The notes under the pieces were generated by a model. That model was given only the letters and a program-made list of their open reading frames with translations, did not search any database and was not told the DNA's origin. From Mycobacterium helveticum (GTDB taxonomy: Bacteria > Actinomycetota > Actinomycetes > Mycobacteriales > Mycobacteriaceae), in the NCBI RefSeq assembly GCF_007714205.1, contig NZ_VMQU01000042.1, forward strand, positions 1 through 41,226: a stretch of 41,226 nt of DNA, read 5' to 3'. The translations under genes were made by a program, and so were the position numbers. The stretch's first letter is position 1, and each line of letters starts with the position of its first letter. Of the stretch, positions 18,729 through 27,165 are shown in pieces.

Positions 18729-19733
18729 TCAGCCTTCCTCATAGCACTGCTCGGCGTAGAACTGCTTGGCCCACGTGCGGATTGCGGTGAAGCCCTCGTA
18801 CTCGGCGGTGGCCAGCGCCGGCGGGTCCGAATAGCGCTGGTGTTGCCAGATCTCGATGTCCTGGGTGAACTGGCGGATCACCTCCTGCCCGAACTCGCGC
18901 GCCTTGCGCTCGACCCGGGCCGGATCGCTGCCCGCGCCGGCCCCCGGGCGGCCGATGTAGACCATGAACCGCACATCGGAGGTGAACTCGTCGACGGGGG
19001 TGATCGCCGAAATCGTCCGGTTGTCGACCATCCCCCAGCTCTTGGTCACCGCGATTCCCAGACCGCCGTTGACGGCCTGCACGCCGCTGTTGACGTCCTC
19101 GATCCTCTGGCCGTCGTCGCCCTCGAAGGTGATGGTGAAGTCGACGTAGGACACCGCGTCGCCGAAGTCGTGGCGGGTGAAGACCGGCACGATGGGGGTG
19201 TTGTGGACAAACTTGAAATGCGCGAAGTCGACACCGTTTTCGAGCACGTACTGGGGATGCAGCTCCAGACTCCGCCGGTACAGCCGCTGCTGCGGGTAGT
19301 AGTCGGCGGCGCTGCTGCCGTCGCCGAACGCGGCGAAGACGTCGGGCGCGTCGAAGTACGGTTCACGGCGCGCCACGTCGTGCCAGAGGTAGACCGAGTC
19401 GTTGCGTTCCACCACCGGATAGGTGCGGATCCGCCGGCCGCGGTTGGGGTGCTCCTGGTACGGGATGCACACGTTGCGGCCCTGCTGGTTCCACTGCCAT
19501 CCGTGGAACGGGCACTGCAGCACCTCGCCGACGACCTTGCCGCCGTAGCCCAGGTGAGCGCCGAGGTGTTCGCAGTAGGCGTTCATCACGGTGATCCGGC
19601 CGGAATCGGCCCGCCAGGCGACCAGCTCCTGGTCGAAGTACTTCATCGTGCGGACGTCCCCGACGCCGATCTCGTCGGACCAGGCGACCTGGAACCATCC
19701 CGTCGGTTTCATCGACAACGGCGGCTTAGCCAT
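18729..19733 (-). CDS. Rieske non-heme iron oxygenase, KshA-like
   Basis: About 334 residues from the ATG at 19731-19733. The Rieske [2Fe-2S] ligands are Cys54-x-His56 (AYCEHLGAHLGYGG) and Cys74-x2-His77 (LQCPFHGWQWN). The catalytic domain holds the mononuclear iron ligands His172 and His177 in ENGVDFAHFKFVHNT, plus an Asp in FTQDIEIWQHQRY. It resembles 3-ketosteroid 9-alpha-hydroxylase oxygenases, so a sterol-like or other bulky lipid substrate is possible but unproven. No reductase gene is adjacent; it must borrow electrons from a ferredoxin reductase elsewhere. An upstream in-frame ATG at 19784 would add 17 residues into the regulatory region. It is divergent from a TetR gene, the likely regulator. 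Confidence 0.86.
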   Translation of the reverse strand: MAKPPLSMKPTGWFQVAWSDEIGVGDVRTMKYFDQELVAWRADSGRITVMNAYCEHLGAHLGYGGKVVGEVLQCPFHGWQWNQQGRNVCIPYQEHPNRGRRIRTYPVVERNDSVYLWHDVARREPYFDAPDVFAAFGDGSSAADYYPQQRLYRRSLELHPQYVLENGVDFAHFKFVHNTPIVPVFTRHDFGDAVSYVDFTITFEGDDGQRIEDVNSGVQAVNGGLGIAVTKSWGMVDNRTISAITPVDEFTSDVRFMVYIGRPGAGAGSDPARVERKAREFGQEVIRQFTQDIEIWQHQRYSDPPALATAEYEGFTAIRTWAKQFYAEQCYEEG

Positions 19734-19843
19734 CCGATCGAGCCATCCGAGCTGCCCTCCTCGCGTACGAATGATAGGCGGCACCCACGAGAAATCAAAG
19801 CACCCTCTATGAAACTATGCGAGGGGTCAGTAGGCTCGGCCGT

Positions 19844-20530
19844 GTGACAGGCACCGGTGTCGCGGGCCGACGCCCCAACCGCCGCGGCCAGGCGACCCGC
19901 GAGAGCATGCTGGAGGCCGCGCTCACGTCGCTGGCCTCCGGCGATCCGGGCTCGGTGTCGGCCAACCGCATCGCCAAGGAGATCGGCGCCACCTGGGGCG
20001 CGGTGCAGTACCAGTTTGGCGACACCGACGGATTCTGGGCCGCCGTGCTGCACCGCACCGCCGAGCGACGCGCCGCGACATTCTCGACGCTGGCCACGAC
20101 CACCCAGCGCGAGGTACCCCAGCGCGAGGTATCCCAGCGCGAGGTATCCCAGCGCGAGGTATCCCTGCGCGAACGCGTCGGCGCCATCGTCGAAACCCTC
20201 TACCGGGGGCTCGCATCCCCGGATTCGCGTGCGATCGAAAACCTGCGGGCGGCGCTGCCCCGAGACCCCAGGGAACTCGAACGCCTCTACCCGCGCACCG
20301 CGGCCGAGCTGTTCTCCTGGGGCAAGAGCTGGCTGGAGACCTGCCAGAACGCCTTCGCCGGGCTCGGGGTCGACCCCGAACGGGTCCGGGAGGTGGCCAC
20401 CCTCATCCCCGGCGCGATGCGCGGGCTGGTGTCCGAGCGCCAGCTGGGCTCGTATGCCGACCTCGACATGGCACGGCGGGGTCTGACCAACGCGTTGGTC
20501 GCCTATCTGGAACAGTCCCGGGTGGAATGA
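19844..20530 (+). CDS. TetR/AcrR-family transcriptional regulator with internal repeat
   Basis: 228 residues from the GTG at 19844. The N-terminal HTH is QATRESMLEAALTSLASGDPGSVSANRIAKEIGATWGAVQYQFGDTDGFW, shown here only to locate it at about residues 17-66. The ligand domain contains four consecutive QREVS/P units encoded by a 15-bp tandem repeat, which would extend the helix after the HTH domain. TAGGCT at 19831-19836 ends 7 nt before GTG 19844, fitting a leaderless start. An in-frame ATG at 19817 lies upstream of that -10 box and is disfavoured. CCCTC/GAGGG arms at 19803-19807 and 19821-19825 may form its operator. It probably regulates the divergent Rieske-dehydrogenase pair and itself; the ligand is unknown. 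Confidence 0.86.
   Translation: MTGTGVAGRRPNRRGQATRESMLEAALTSLASGDPGSVSANRIAKEIGATWGAVQYQFGDTDGFWAAVLHRTAERRAATFSTLATTTQREVPQREVSQREVSQREVSLRERVGAIVETLYRGLASPDSRAIENLRAALPRDPRELERLYPRTAAELFSWGKSWLETCQNAFAGLGVDPERVREVATLIPGAMRGLVSERQLGSYADLDMARRGLTNALVAYLEQSRVE
20103..20162 (+). repeat. 15-bp tandem repeat (four copies) inside the TetR gene
   Basis: The unit CCCAGCGCGAGGTAT is repeated at 20103, 20118, 20133 and 20148. The first copy ends in C rather than T, and a fifth, diverged partial copy follows (ccctgcgcga). The length is a multiple of three, so each copy adds five residues (Gln-Arg-Glu-Val-Ser/Pro) without breaking the frame. This is a minisatellite likely to change copy number between strains by slippage. 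Confidence 0.95.
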
Positions 20531-21039
20531 ACGTCACTGACACCACGATCCGCGAAGCGACGCCGCGCGATTTCACCCGCGTGGCCCAGATGCACTACCC
20601 GGCGTGGCGCCGGTCCTGGACCGGGATCCTCACCGCTCCCCTGCTCGACATCCTCGGCCCGGCCCGTCGTTGGGCGGCCGACATCTACCCGCAGAACCTG
20701 AGCCGGCCCGGCTGGTGCATGTGGATCGCCGAGTCCGGCGACCGGGTAGCGGGCGTGACGATCCTCGGGCCCGACCCCGCCGATCCCGGTCGCCTGCAGA
20801 TCGACGCGCTCTACATAGCCGAGGACTGCCAGCGTCGCGGCGTCGGCGGCCACCTGCTCGACACGGCGTTGAGCACGCTCCCCTCGGGCGACGCGGTGTT
20901 GTGGTGCGCAGAACGGAACGACACGGCGCGCCGCTTCTACGAGAAGAAGAACTTCGCGCTCGACGGCCGCACCCTCGACTGGGAGCCGCTGCCCGGGGTG
21001 CGGGTGCCGCACGTGGGCTACACGCTGCGGCGTGGCTGA
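20527..21039 (+). CDS. GNAT-family N-acetyltransferase
   Basis: 170 residues. The acetyl-CoA binding motif A is LQIDALYIAEDCQRRGVGGH (R/Q-x-x-G-x-G/A type: RRGVGG), preceded by the beta-strand AGVTILGPDP and followed by LWCAERNDTARRFYEKKNFAL, the C-terminal motif B. It transfers an acyl group from acyl-CoA to an amine of an unidentified substrate. By position it corresponds to Rv2775. Its ATG overlaps the stop of the TetR gene by 4 bp (ATGA), so the two are coupled. The 3' end converges on the monooxygenase gene 18 bp away. Confidence 0.88.
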   Translation: MNVTDTTIREATPRDFTRVAQMHYPAWRRSWTGILTAPLLDILGPARRWAADIYPQNLSRPGWCMWIAESGDRVAGVTILGPDPADPGRLQIDALYIAEDCQRRGVGGHLLDTALSTLPSGDAVLWCAERNDTARRFYEKKNFALDGRTLDWEPLPGVRVPHVGYTLRRG

Positions 21040-21057
21040 CGACGCAGTGGTGCGACC

Positions 21058-22515
21058 CTAGCGGTGCGCCGTCCGCAGGTCGTACTGGGCGGAATCCGTC
21101 TTGGCCAGCATGGCGCGATGTTCGGCCGGGGTGAACGGCCACACCTCCGGGATACCGTCCTTGTTGAGGTACCAGCTGTCACAGTCGGTCGTCCACACCG
21201 TGCGCGGCATCGCGGCGCGCAGCGCGGCGTTGAACGTCTCGGTGGCCGACGGGGTCGGCTCCACGGTGTCGAATTCGCCACGGCGCCAACGCTGGATCCA
21301 CCGCAGGATGTGATCGGCCTGCGACTCGGCCACCGACGTCAGCGCGAGGTTGCCCACCGGGCTGTGCGGCCCGAGCATCATGAAGAAGTTCGGGAAGCCG
21401 GGCATCGCGACGGTCTGGTACGCCCGCGGCCCGTCGCGCCACACCTCGTCGGCGGTGATCCCGTCCCGGCCGGTCAGGCGCATCGGCCGGAAGAACGCGT
21501 GGGTGTCGAACCCGGTGGCCAGCACGATGACGTCCGCCTCGTGCAGGACGCCGTCGGCGGTGACGATGCCCCGCCGTTCCAGGTGGTCGACGCCGGCGGT
21601 GACCAGCTCGACGTCGGCGCGCTGGATCGCCCGGTAGAAGCCGCCCGAGACCACCAGCCGCTTGCACATCGGCTGGTAGTCGGGGGTGAGCGCGGCGCGC
21701 AGGCCGGGGTCGCGCACGCTGCGCAGGCTGGCCCGGCACAGCGCCCCCATCGCCTTGCGGCGCAGGCCCGGCTTGGTCAGCGCGCCCGCGAACGTGTCGA
21801 AGGCCAGGCTGTATGCCCGGTGGGCCAACCCGCCGAGCCACGGAAGGGCCCGGTGCGCGCGCCCGGCCAGCTCGGGATACCGCGGGTTGGGCAGCCGGAC
21901 CACCCATTGCGCTGTGCGCTGGAACAGGGTCAGCTTTTCCGCGACGCCCGCCAGGCCACAGACCAGCTGGATCCCGGTCGATCCGTTGCCGATCACCGCG
22001 ACGCGCCGCCCCCGCAGCTCGACGGAATGATCCCAGCGCGCCGAGTGGAACAGGTGGCCGCCGAAGTCGCCGGCACCCGGCAGCGACGGGGTCCGCGGAT
22101 GGTGCAGCACACCGGTCGCCGAGATCAGGAAGTCCACCGCGGATTCCGCGCCGGCGCCGGTGCGCAGGATCCAGCGGCCGCCCTCGAACCGGGCGCTGAC
22201 GATCTCGGTGCCGAACCGAATCCGGTCCCGGAGCCCGAACGTGTCGGCGATGCCCTGGAAATAGGCCTGGATCTCCCCGCCCGGGGAGAACACGTGCGAC
22301 CAGTCCGGCTTGCGCGCGAAGGTGTACTGGTAGACCCGCGAGGGCACGTCGCAGGTCAGGCCCGGGTAGGTGTTGTCCCGCCAGGTGCCGCCGACGTCGT
22401 CGGCCTTCTCGTAGCTGGTGACGTCATCGATGCCGTTGCGCAGCAACGCGATTGCGACGCACAACCCGGACATGCCGGCTCCGACGACGGCTACGGCGGG
22501 ATCGCGTCGGGTCAT
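21058..22515 (-). CDS. Flavin-containing (Baeyer-Villiger-type) monooxygenase
   Basis: 485 residues. Two Rossmann motifs are visible: the FAD site VVGAGMSGLC (about 11-19) and the NADPH site VIGNGSTGIQL (about 174-184). The sequence FGGHLFHSARWD at 151-162 fits the Baeyer-Villiger monooxygenase fingerprint F-x-G-x3-H-x3-W-(P/D). It also has GGTWRDNTYPGLTCDVPS, typical of the EthA/cyclohexanone monooxygenase group. It inserts oxygen into ketones or S-oxidises substrates with NADPH and O2; the physiological substrate is unknown. Located 21 bp downstream of the SRPBCC gene on the same strand, and probably in one operon with it. The ATG at 22513-22515 immediately precedes the FAD motif. Confidence 0.88.
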   Translation of the reverse strand: MTRRDPAVAVVGAGMSGLCVAIALLRNGIDDVTSYEKADDVGGTWRDNTYPGLTCDVPSRVYQYTFARKPDWSHVFSPGGEIQAYFQGIADTFGLRDRIRFGTEIVSARFEGGRWILRTGAGAESAVDFLISATGVLHHPRTPSLPGAGDFGGHLFHSARWDHSVELRGRRVAVIGNGSTGIQLVCGLAGVAEKLTLFQRTAQWVVRLPNPRYPELAGRAHRALPWLGGLAHRAYSLAFDTFAGALTKPGLRRKAMGALCRASLRSVRDPGLRAALTPDYQPMCKRLVVSGGFYRAIQRADVELVTAGVDHLERRGIVTADGVLHEADVIVLATGFDTHAFFRPMRLTGRDGITADEVWRDGPRAYQTVAMPGFPNFFMMLGPHSPVGNLALTSVAESQADHILRWIQRWRRGEFDTVEPTPSATETFNAALRAAMPRTVWTTDCDSWYLNKDGIPEVWPFTPAEHRAMLAKTDSAQYDLRTAHR

Positions 22516-22536
22516 CGGAGGCCGGGCCGTGTGCCG

Positions 22537-23019
22537 CTACCCGGCCTCGGCGCGCTGCTTGAGGCGCTGCAGGGTGAGCCGGATGTGCTCGGCGTTGGCG
22601 GCCGTTCGGTCGGGCACGCCGGTGGCCTTGCCGGCCAGCTTGCGAAACCAGCCGGGACGGCGGTCCCAGGTGCTCTCGGTGACCAGGCAGCCACCGTCGT
22701 CCGCGGCGATGTCGTACTGCCAGCGGGCGATCGGCAGCACCGTGTGGGTCACGTCGAACGCGAACTGGCGGCCCGGTTCGGCGTCGGTGACCGTGCATCG
22801 GGTGCTCCAGCGGCGGCCGGCGCTCGCGTTGTGGCCGGTGAACACGGCGCCCGGCCGGGCACCGCCGCCCCCGGGATCCCCCTTGCGCCATTCCATTGCC
22901 ACCGCCTCCTCGGCCAGCGAGGCCAGCGTCGGCAGGTCGGTGAGCAACCCGTAGACCACCTCGGCCGGGGCGTCGACGCGCACGGTGGCCGTCACAGCGG
23001 GGTTTGTGGGGTCGGTCAT
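22537..23019 (-). CDS. SRPBCC-family (polyketide cyclase/START-like) protein
   Basis: 160 residues. The sequence [33 protein letters not shown] begins the helix-grip fold typical of SRPBCC proteins. It is followed by [23 protein letters not shown] and [20 protein letters not shown]. These proteins bind hydrophobic ligands in a deep cavity, and some act as cyclases or lipid carriers; no catalytic residue can be named. It corresponds to Rv2778c by position. It is immediately upstream of the flavin monooxygenase and only 7 bp after the aldR stop, so aldR, this gene and the monooxygenase could share a transcript. Confidence 0.8.
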   Translation of the reverse strand: MTDPTNPAVTATVRVDAPAEVVYGLLTDLPTLASLAEEAVAMEWRKGDPGGGGARPGAVFTGHNASAGRRWSTRCTVTDAEPGRQFAFDVTHTVLPIARWQYDIAADDGGCLVTESTWDRRPGWFRKLAGKATGVPDRTAANAEHIRLTLQRLKQRAEAG

Positions 23020-23026
23020 CGCCCGA

Positions 23027-23542
23027 TCATATCGGTGCGGCCCCGCGCAGATGCTCGAAGATCAGCGACGTCTGGGTCCCCGCGACGTCGGCGTCGGCGT
23101 TGAGATTCTCCACCACGAAGGAGCGCAGGTCCTCGGTATCGCGGGCGGCGACATGCAGCAGGAAGTCGTCGGCGCCGGCCAGGAAGTAGACGTCGCGCAC
23201 CTGCGGCTTGCCGCTGATCCGATGGATGAAGCTGCGGATCTTGCCCCGCGCATGGGACTGCAGGCTGACCGAGATCATCGCCTGCAGCGGCAGCCCCACG
23301 GCCACCGGGTCGATATCTGCGTAGAAACCCCGGATCACGCCGAGCTCCACCAACCGCCGGACGCGGCCGTGGCACGTCGACGGGGCGATGCCGACCGTCT
23401 CGGCCAGTGCGGTGTTGGTGATGCGCGCGTCGGCGTGCAGCAGGATCAGGATTCTGTGGTCCACGTCGTCGAGGTCGGCGGGCCGAACATCCTTCGGCGG
23501 GCCACCAGGTCCACCGTCCAGGACAGTTGTTTCCTCAGCCAT
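23027..23542 (-). CDS. aldR: Lrp/AsnC-family regulator AldR
   Basis: 171 residues. The N-terminal winged HTH reads [29 protein letters not shown] (positions about 23-51) with [20 protein letters not shown] as the recognition part. The C-terminal RAM/ACT-like ligand domain follows ([20 protein letters not shown] to [18 protein letters not shown]). In M. tuberculosis the orthologue Rv2779c binds several amino acids and represses the divergent ald. Here it is likewise divergent from ald across 100 bp, which must hold both promoters and its operator; ACATTACCGAATCATTGGCA around 23550 is AT-richer and the best place to look for it. The start at 23542 is the ATG of the annotated frame. Confidence 0.93.
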   Translation of the reverse strand: MAEETTVLDGGPGGPPKDVRPADLDDVDHRILILLHADARITNTALAETVGIAPSTCHGRVRRLVELGVIRGFYADIDPVAVGLPLQAMISVSLQSHARGKIRSFIHRISGKPQVRDVYFLAGADDFLLHVAARDTEDLRSFVVENLNADADVAGTQTSLIFEHLRGAAPI

Positions 23543-23642
23543 ATCACGACATTACCGAATCATTGGCATCCTGTTTGCGAAGCGATCGAAGTTTCTTCAC
23601 ACTCGGAGGTGTCCGTCCGAAATCCCGTGCCAGGGGGCCAGT

Positions 23643-24758
23643 ATGCGCGTCGGTGTTCCGACCGAGATCAAGAACAACGAGTTCAGGGTGGCCATCACCC
23701 CCGCCGGTGTCAGCGAATTGACCCACCGCGGCCACGAGGTGCTCGTGCAGTCCGGCGCGGGCGAGGGTTCCGCGATCGCCGACGCGAAATTCAAGGCGGC
23801 CGGCGCCCAGCTCGCGGACACCGCCGAACAGGTGTGGGCCGAGGCGGACCTGCTGCTCAAGGTCAAGGAACCGCTGCCCGCGGAGTACGGCCTGCTGCGG
23901 CGGGGCCAGGTGCTCTTCACCTATCTCCACCTGGCCGCGTCACGTTCCTGCACCGATGCGCTGCTGGCCTCCGGTACGACGTCGATCGCCTACGAGACCG
24001 TCCAGAGCGCCGACGGCGCGCTCCCGCTGCTGGCGCCGATGAGCGAGGTCGCCGGGCGCCTCTCCGCCCAGGTCGGGGCCTACCACCTGATGCGGACCCA
24101 GGGCGGGCGCGGCGTGCTGATGGGTGGGGTGCCCGGGGTCAAGGCCGCCGACGTCGTGGTGATCGGCGCCGGCACCGCCGGCTACAACGCCGCCCGCGTC
24201 GCCGGCGGGATGGGCGCCTCCGTCCGCGTCCTGGACGTCAACGTCAACAAGCTGCGACTGCTCGACGCGGAGTTCGGCGGCCACCTCAGCACCCGCCACT
24301 CCTCGAAGTACGAGCTGCACGGCGCCGTCAAGCGCGCCGATCTGGTGATCGGGGCCGTGCTGGTGCCCGGCGCCAAGGCGCCCAAGCTGATCCCGAACTC
24401 GCTTGTCGCGCAGATGAAGCCGGGCGCCGTACTCGTCGACATCTCCATCGACCAGGGCGGCTGCTTCGAAGACTCACGGCCGACCACGCACGACAGCCCG
24501 ACGTTCGCGGTGCACGACACGGTGTTCTACTGCGTGGCCAACATGCCCAGCGCGGTGCCCAAGACGTCGACCTACGCGCTGACCAACGCCACGATGCCGT
24601 ATGTGCTGCAGCTCGCCGACCAGGGTTGGCGGATGGCGTGCCGCTCGGATCCGGCTCTGGCCAGGGGACTTTCGACGCACGACGGCGCGCTGCTGTCCGA
24701 ACGCGTCGCCGCCGACCTGGGCCTGCCGTGCACCGAACCGGCGAGCGTGCTGGCCTGA
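23643..24758 (+). CDS. ald: Alanine dehydrogenase
   Basis: 371 residues, the same length as M. tuberculosis Ald. It catalyses reversible oxidative deamination of L-alanine to pyruvate and ammonia with NAD, and the mycobacterial enzyme also reduces glyoxylate. Catalytic and binding residues are present: Arg15 ([10 protein letters not shown]), Lys75 (LKVKEPLP), His96 (FTYLHLAAS), the NAD loop [16 protein letters not shown], and TNATMPYV with the equivalent of Asp270 in place of Asn-Ala-Thr context. AGGGGG lies just upstream of the ATG at 23643, a good ribosome site. The divergent aldR is its regulator. A longer reading upstream in this frame runs antisense to aldR and is rejected. Confidence 0.97.
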   Translation: MRVGVPTEIKNNEFRVAITPAGVSELTHRGHEVLVQSGAGEGSAIADAKFKAAGAQLADTAEQVWAEADLLLKVKEPLPAEYGLLRRGQVLFTYLHLAASRSCTDALLASGTTSIAYETVQSADGALPLLAPMSEVAGRLSAQVGAYHLMRTQGGRGVLMGGVPGVKAADVVVIGAGTAGYNAARVAGGMGASVRVLDVNVNKLRLLDAEFGGHLSTRHSSKYELHGAVKRADLVIGAVLVPGAKAPKLIPNSLVAQMKPGAVLVDISIDQGGCFEDSRPTTHDSPTFAVHDTVFYCVANMPSAVPKTSTYALTNATMPYVLQLADQGWRMACRSDPALARGLSTHDGALLSERVAADLGLPCTEPASVLA

Positions 24759-24760
24759 CG

Positions 24761-25780
24761 CTAGGCCAGCAGGCCGGCGATGATGTCGGCCGCCGGGCCG
24801 GCTTGCGCGTGCTGGAACGACGTTCCGGCCCACAGCGGAAACCCGTTCGGGTCCTCGAGGGCGGCGGCCGCTTCCCGGATGGGCGAGGTCATCTGGTTGA
24901 CCTCCGGGTAGCCCAGCGGCGCCACGTTGTCGAGCATGCGGGTGAAGTCGTTTTCCAGCCCGCGGGCGTAGCGGCCCGAGAATGCCCGCGTGACAACGGT
25001 AGTGGCGAACAGCGGATTCTTCATGGCCGTGCGGTGCGCGGGGTTGGTGCCCGCCTCGTCGGCCAGCAGCAACGCGGTGCCGACCTGCGCGGCGACCGCC
25101 CCCCTGTTCAGCACGTCGGTGACATCCCGCGCGGTACCCAGGCCGCCGGCCGCGATGAGCGGCACGTCGTGCGCGCCGCCGATCCGGGCGAGCAGCTGGT
25201 GCAGCGACTCGTTGGCGGGCTGCATGTCGGGGGCGAACGTGCCGCGGTGCCCGCCGGCGGCCGGTCCCTGGACGACCAGGCTGTCGGCGCCGGCGGCGAC
25301 GGCCACGCCCGCCTCATAGGCCGAGGTCACCGTGACCATCACCAGCAGTCCCAGCGCCCCCAGCCGGTGGATGACGTCGGGTGGGGGCACGCCGAAGGTG
25401 AAGGACACCAGCTCGGGGCGCACATCGGCCACCACCTCGAGCTTGCGCTCCCAGTCGTCGTCGTCCCCGTACTCGGGCCGGCCGACCTCGACCTGGTAAT
25501 GCTCGGCGATCTCGACGAGTTCTTCGGCGTAGTACTCCAGCTGCAGCCAGTCGGCGACGCTGGGTTGGGGCACGAACAGGTTGACACCGAGCGGGCCGGT
25601 GGTCGCCGCGCGCGCCGCGGCGATGTCAGCGGCGAACTGGTCGGCAGTGCGGTGCCCACCCGGGATGAAGCCCAGCCCGCCCGCGTTGGACACCGCCGCG
25701 GCCAGCGCCGGGGTGCCGGGACCGCCGGCCATCGGCGCACCCACGATGGGAACCGCGATGTCCCAAAAGCCCAGTACCAT
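24761..25780 (-). CDS. Nitronate monooxygenase family protein
   Basis: 339 residues. An FMN-binding TIM barrel of the 2-nitropropane dioxygenase type: [29 protein letters not shown] at the N-terminus, [27 protein letters not shown] (phosphate-binding loop) and [18 protein letters not shown]. It oxidises nitronates such as propionate-3-nitronate with O2, which detoxifies them; some family members instead have quinone reductase activity. It matches Rv2781c by position. The ATG at 25778-25780 lies 5 bp after the pepR stop on the same strand, so it is probably the last gene of a pnp-pepR-NMO transcript. It converges on ald with 2 bp between stops. Confidence 0.9.
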   Translation of the reverse strand: MVLGFWDIAVPIVGAPMAGGPGTPALAAAVSNAGGLGFIPGGHRTADQFAADIAAARAATTGPLGVNLFVPQPSVADWLQLEYYAEELVEIAEHYQVEVGRPEYGDDDDWERKLEVVADVRPELVSFTFGVPPPDVIHRLGALGLLVMVTVTSAYEAGVAVAAGADSLVVQGPAAGGHRGTFAPDMQPANESLHQLLARIGGAHDVPLIAAGGLGTARDVTDVLNRGAVAAQVGTALLLADEAGTNPAHRTAMKNPLFATTVVTRAFSGRYARGLENDFTRMLDNVAPLGYPEVNQMTSPIREAAAALEDPNGFPLWAGTSFQHAQAGPAADIIAGLLA

Positions 25781-25785
25781 CTGCG

Positions 25786-27165
25786 CTAATTTACCATCGC
25801 CCGAAGTTGTTGGGGCAGCTGGCGTTTCGAGGTATAGGGGCCGACGACGGCAGCGCCGTGGCGCTGATTCAGCAGCCTGCGGGCCACCGCGTTGACCTCC
25901 TCGACCGTCACCCCGTCGATCCGCCGCAACGTGTGCTCGATGCTGCGGTGCCTGCCGTAGTTTAGTTCGCTGCGGCCCAGGCGGCTCATCCGGGAACTCG
26001 AATCCTCCAGCCCCAGGACGAGCCCGCCGCGCAGCGAGCCCTTCGCGATCCGGCATTCGGCTTCGGTGATGCCGTCGCGCGCCACCGCGTCGAGCACCGC
26101 ACCGGTCACCCGCATGACGTCGGGAAACCGCTCCGGCAGGCACGCCGCGGACACCGACAGCGCGCCGCTGTCGGCGAACATGTCGAGCGAGGAGTAGATC
26201 GAGTAGGCCAGCCCGCGCAGCTCGCGCACCTCCTGGAAGAGCCGGGAGCTCAGGCCGCCGCCCAGCGCGGTGTGCAACACCGACAGCGCCCAGCGGTGCT
26301 CCCAGCCGCGCCCCGGCGTGCGCACACCCAGCGCCACGTGGGTCTGCTCCGACTCGCGGTGGCCCAGCGCCAGGCCGGCTACCGCCTGCACCCGTCCTGC
26401 GCCCTTGCGGGGGGTGACGGACCGGCGTCCGCGGACCAGGTGCGGGCCGAAGTGCTCGCGCGCCAAAGCGACCACCCGGTCGTGCTCGACGTTGCCGGCC
26501 ACCGCGACAACCATGCGTTCCGGCCGGTAGCGGCGCAGGTGAAAGGAGTGCAGCTGGGTCCGGGTCATCGCGGACACGGACTCCGCGGTGCCGATCACCG
26601 GGCGGCCCACCGGGTGGTCGCCGAAGAGCGCCGACAGGAACATGTCGCCCAGCGCGTCCTCGGGGTCGTCGTCGCGCATGGCGATCTCCTCGAGGACGAC
26701 GTCACGTTCGAGCTCGACGTCCTCGGCCGCGCAGCGGCCGTTGAGCACCACGTCGGCGACCAGGTCGACGGCGAGTTCCAGGTCGCTGTCCAGCACGTGC
26801 GCGTAGTAGCAGGTGTGCTCCTTGGCGGTGAACGCGTTCAGCTCCCCGCCGACCGCGTCCATCGCCTGCGCGATGTCCACCGCGGTGCGGGTCGGGGTCG
26901 CCTTGAACAGCAGGTGCTCGAGGAAGTGCGCCGCACCGGCCACGGTCGAACCCTCGTCCCGCGAGCCGACGCCCACCCACACCCCGACCGACGCGGAGCG
27001 CACCGCGGGCAGGTACTCGGTGACCACCCGCAGCCCGCCCGGCAGCGTGGTGCGGCGCAGTGCAGCCCGCTGTTCCGGTTCCGTCTCGGCGCCGTAAGCG
27101 CCCCGGCGCAGGGCGGCCGTCTTACGGGGCCCGGCCGGCGGGTCAGCTGCCGGTTGTCGCGGCAT
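25786..27165 (-). CDS. pepR: M16-family zinc peptidase PepR
   Basis: 459 residues. The inverted zinc motif His-x-x-Glu-His is [11 protein letters not shown], with the further ligand Glu about 75 residues downstream in the region [20 protein letters not shown]. The remaining two-domain M16 fold is seen in [19 protein letters not shown] and [23 protein letters not shown]. It is expected to cleave small peptides or exported fragments; in mycobacteria the gene follows gpsI. The start is the ATG at 27163-27165, inside the pnp 3' end (23-bp overlap), chosen because [20 protein letters not shown] leads directly into the family. The frame continues upstream but only shadows pnp. Confidence 0.93.
   Translation of the reverse strand: MPRQPAADPPAGPRKTAALRRGAYGAETEPEQRAALRRTTLPGGLRVVTEYLPAVRSASVGVWVGVGSRDEGSTVAGAAHFLEHLLFKATPTRTAVDIAQAMDAVGGELNAFTAKEHTCYYAHVLDSDLELAVDLVADVVLNGRCAAEDVELERDVVLEEIAMRDDDPEDALGDMFLSALFGDHPVGRPVIGTAESVSAMTRTQLHSFHLRRYRPERMVVAVAGNVEHDRVVALAREHFGPHLVRGRRSVTPRKGAGRVQAVAGLALGHRESEQTHVALGVRTPGRGWEHRWALSVLHTALGGGLSSRLFQEVRELRGLAYSIYSSLDMFADSGALSVSAACLPERFPDVMRVTGAVLDAVARDGITEAECRIAKGSLRGGLVLGLEDSSSRMSRLGRSELNYGRHRSIEHTLRRIDGVTVEEVNAVARRLLNQRHGAAVVGPYTSKRQLPQQLRAMVN

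Noticed and set aside
20103..20162. Assembly artefact in the TetR gene
   Set aside because: Copies are in frame, the first and last are diverged, and the flanking protein is intact, so a real minisatellite is more likely.
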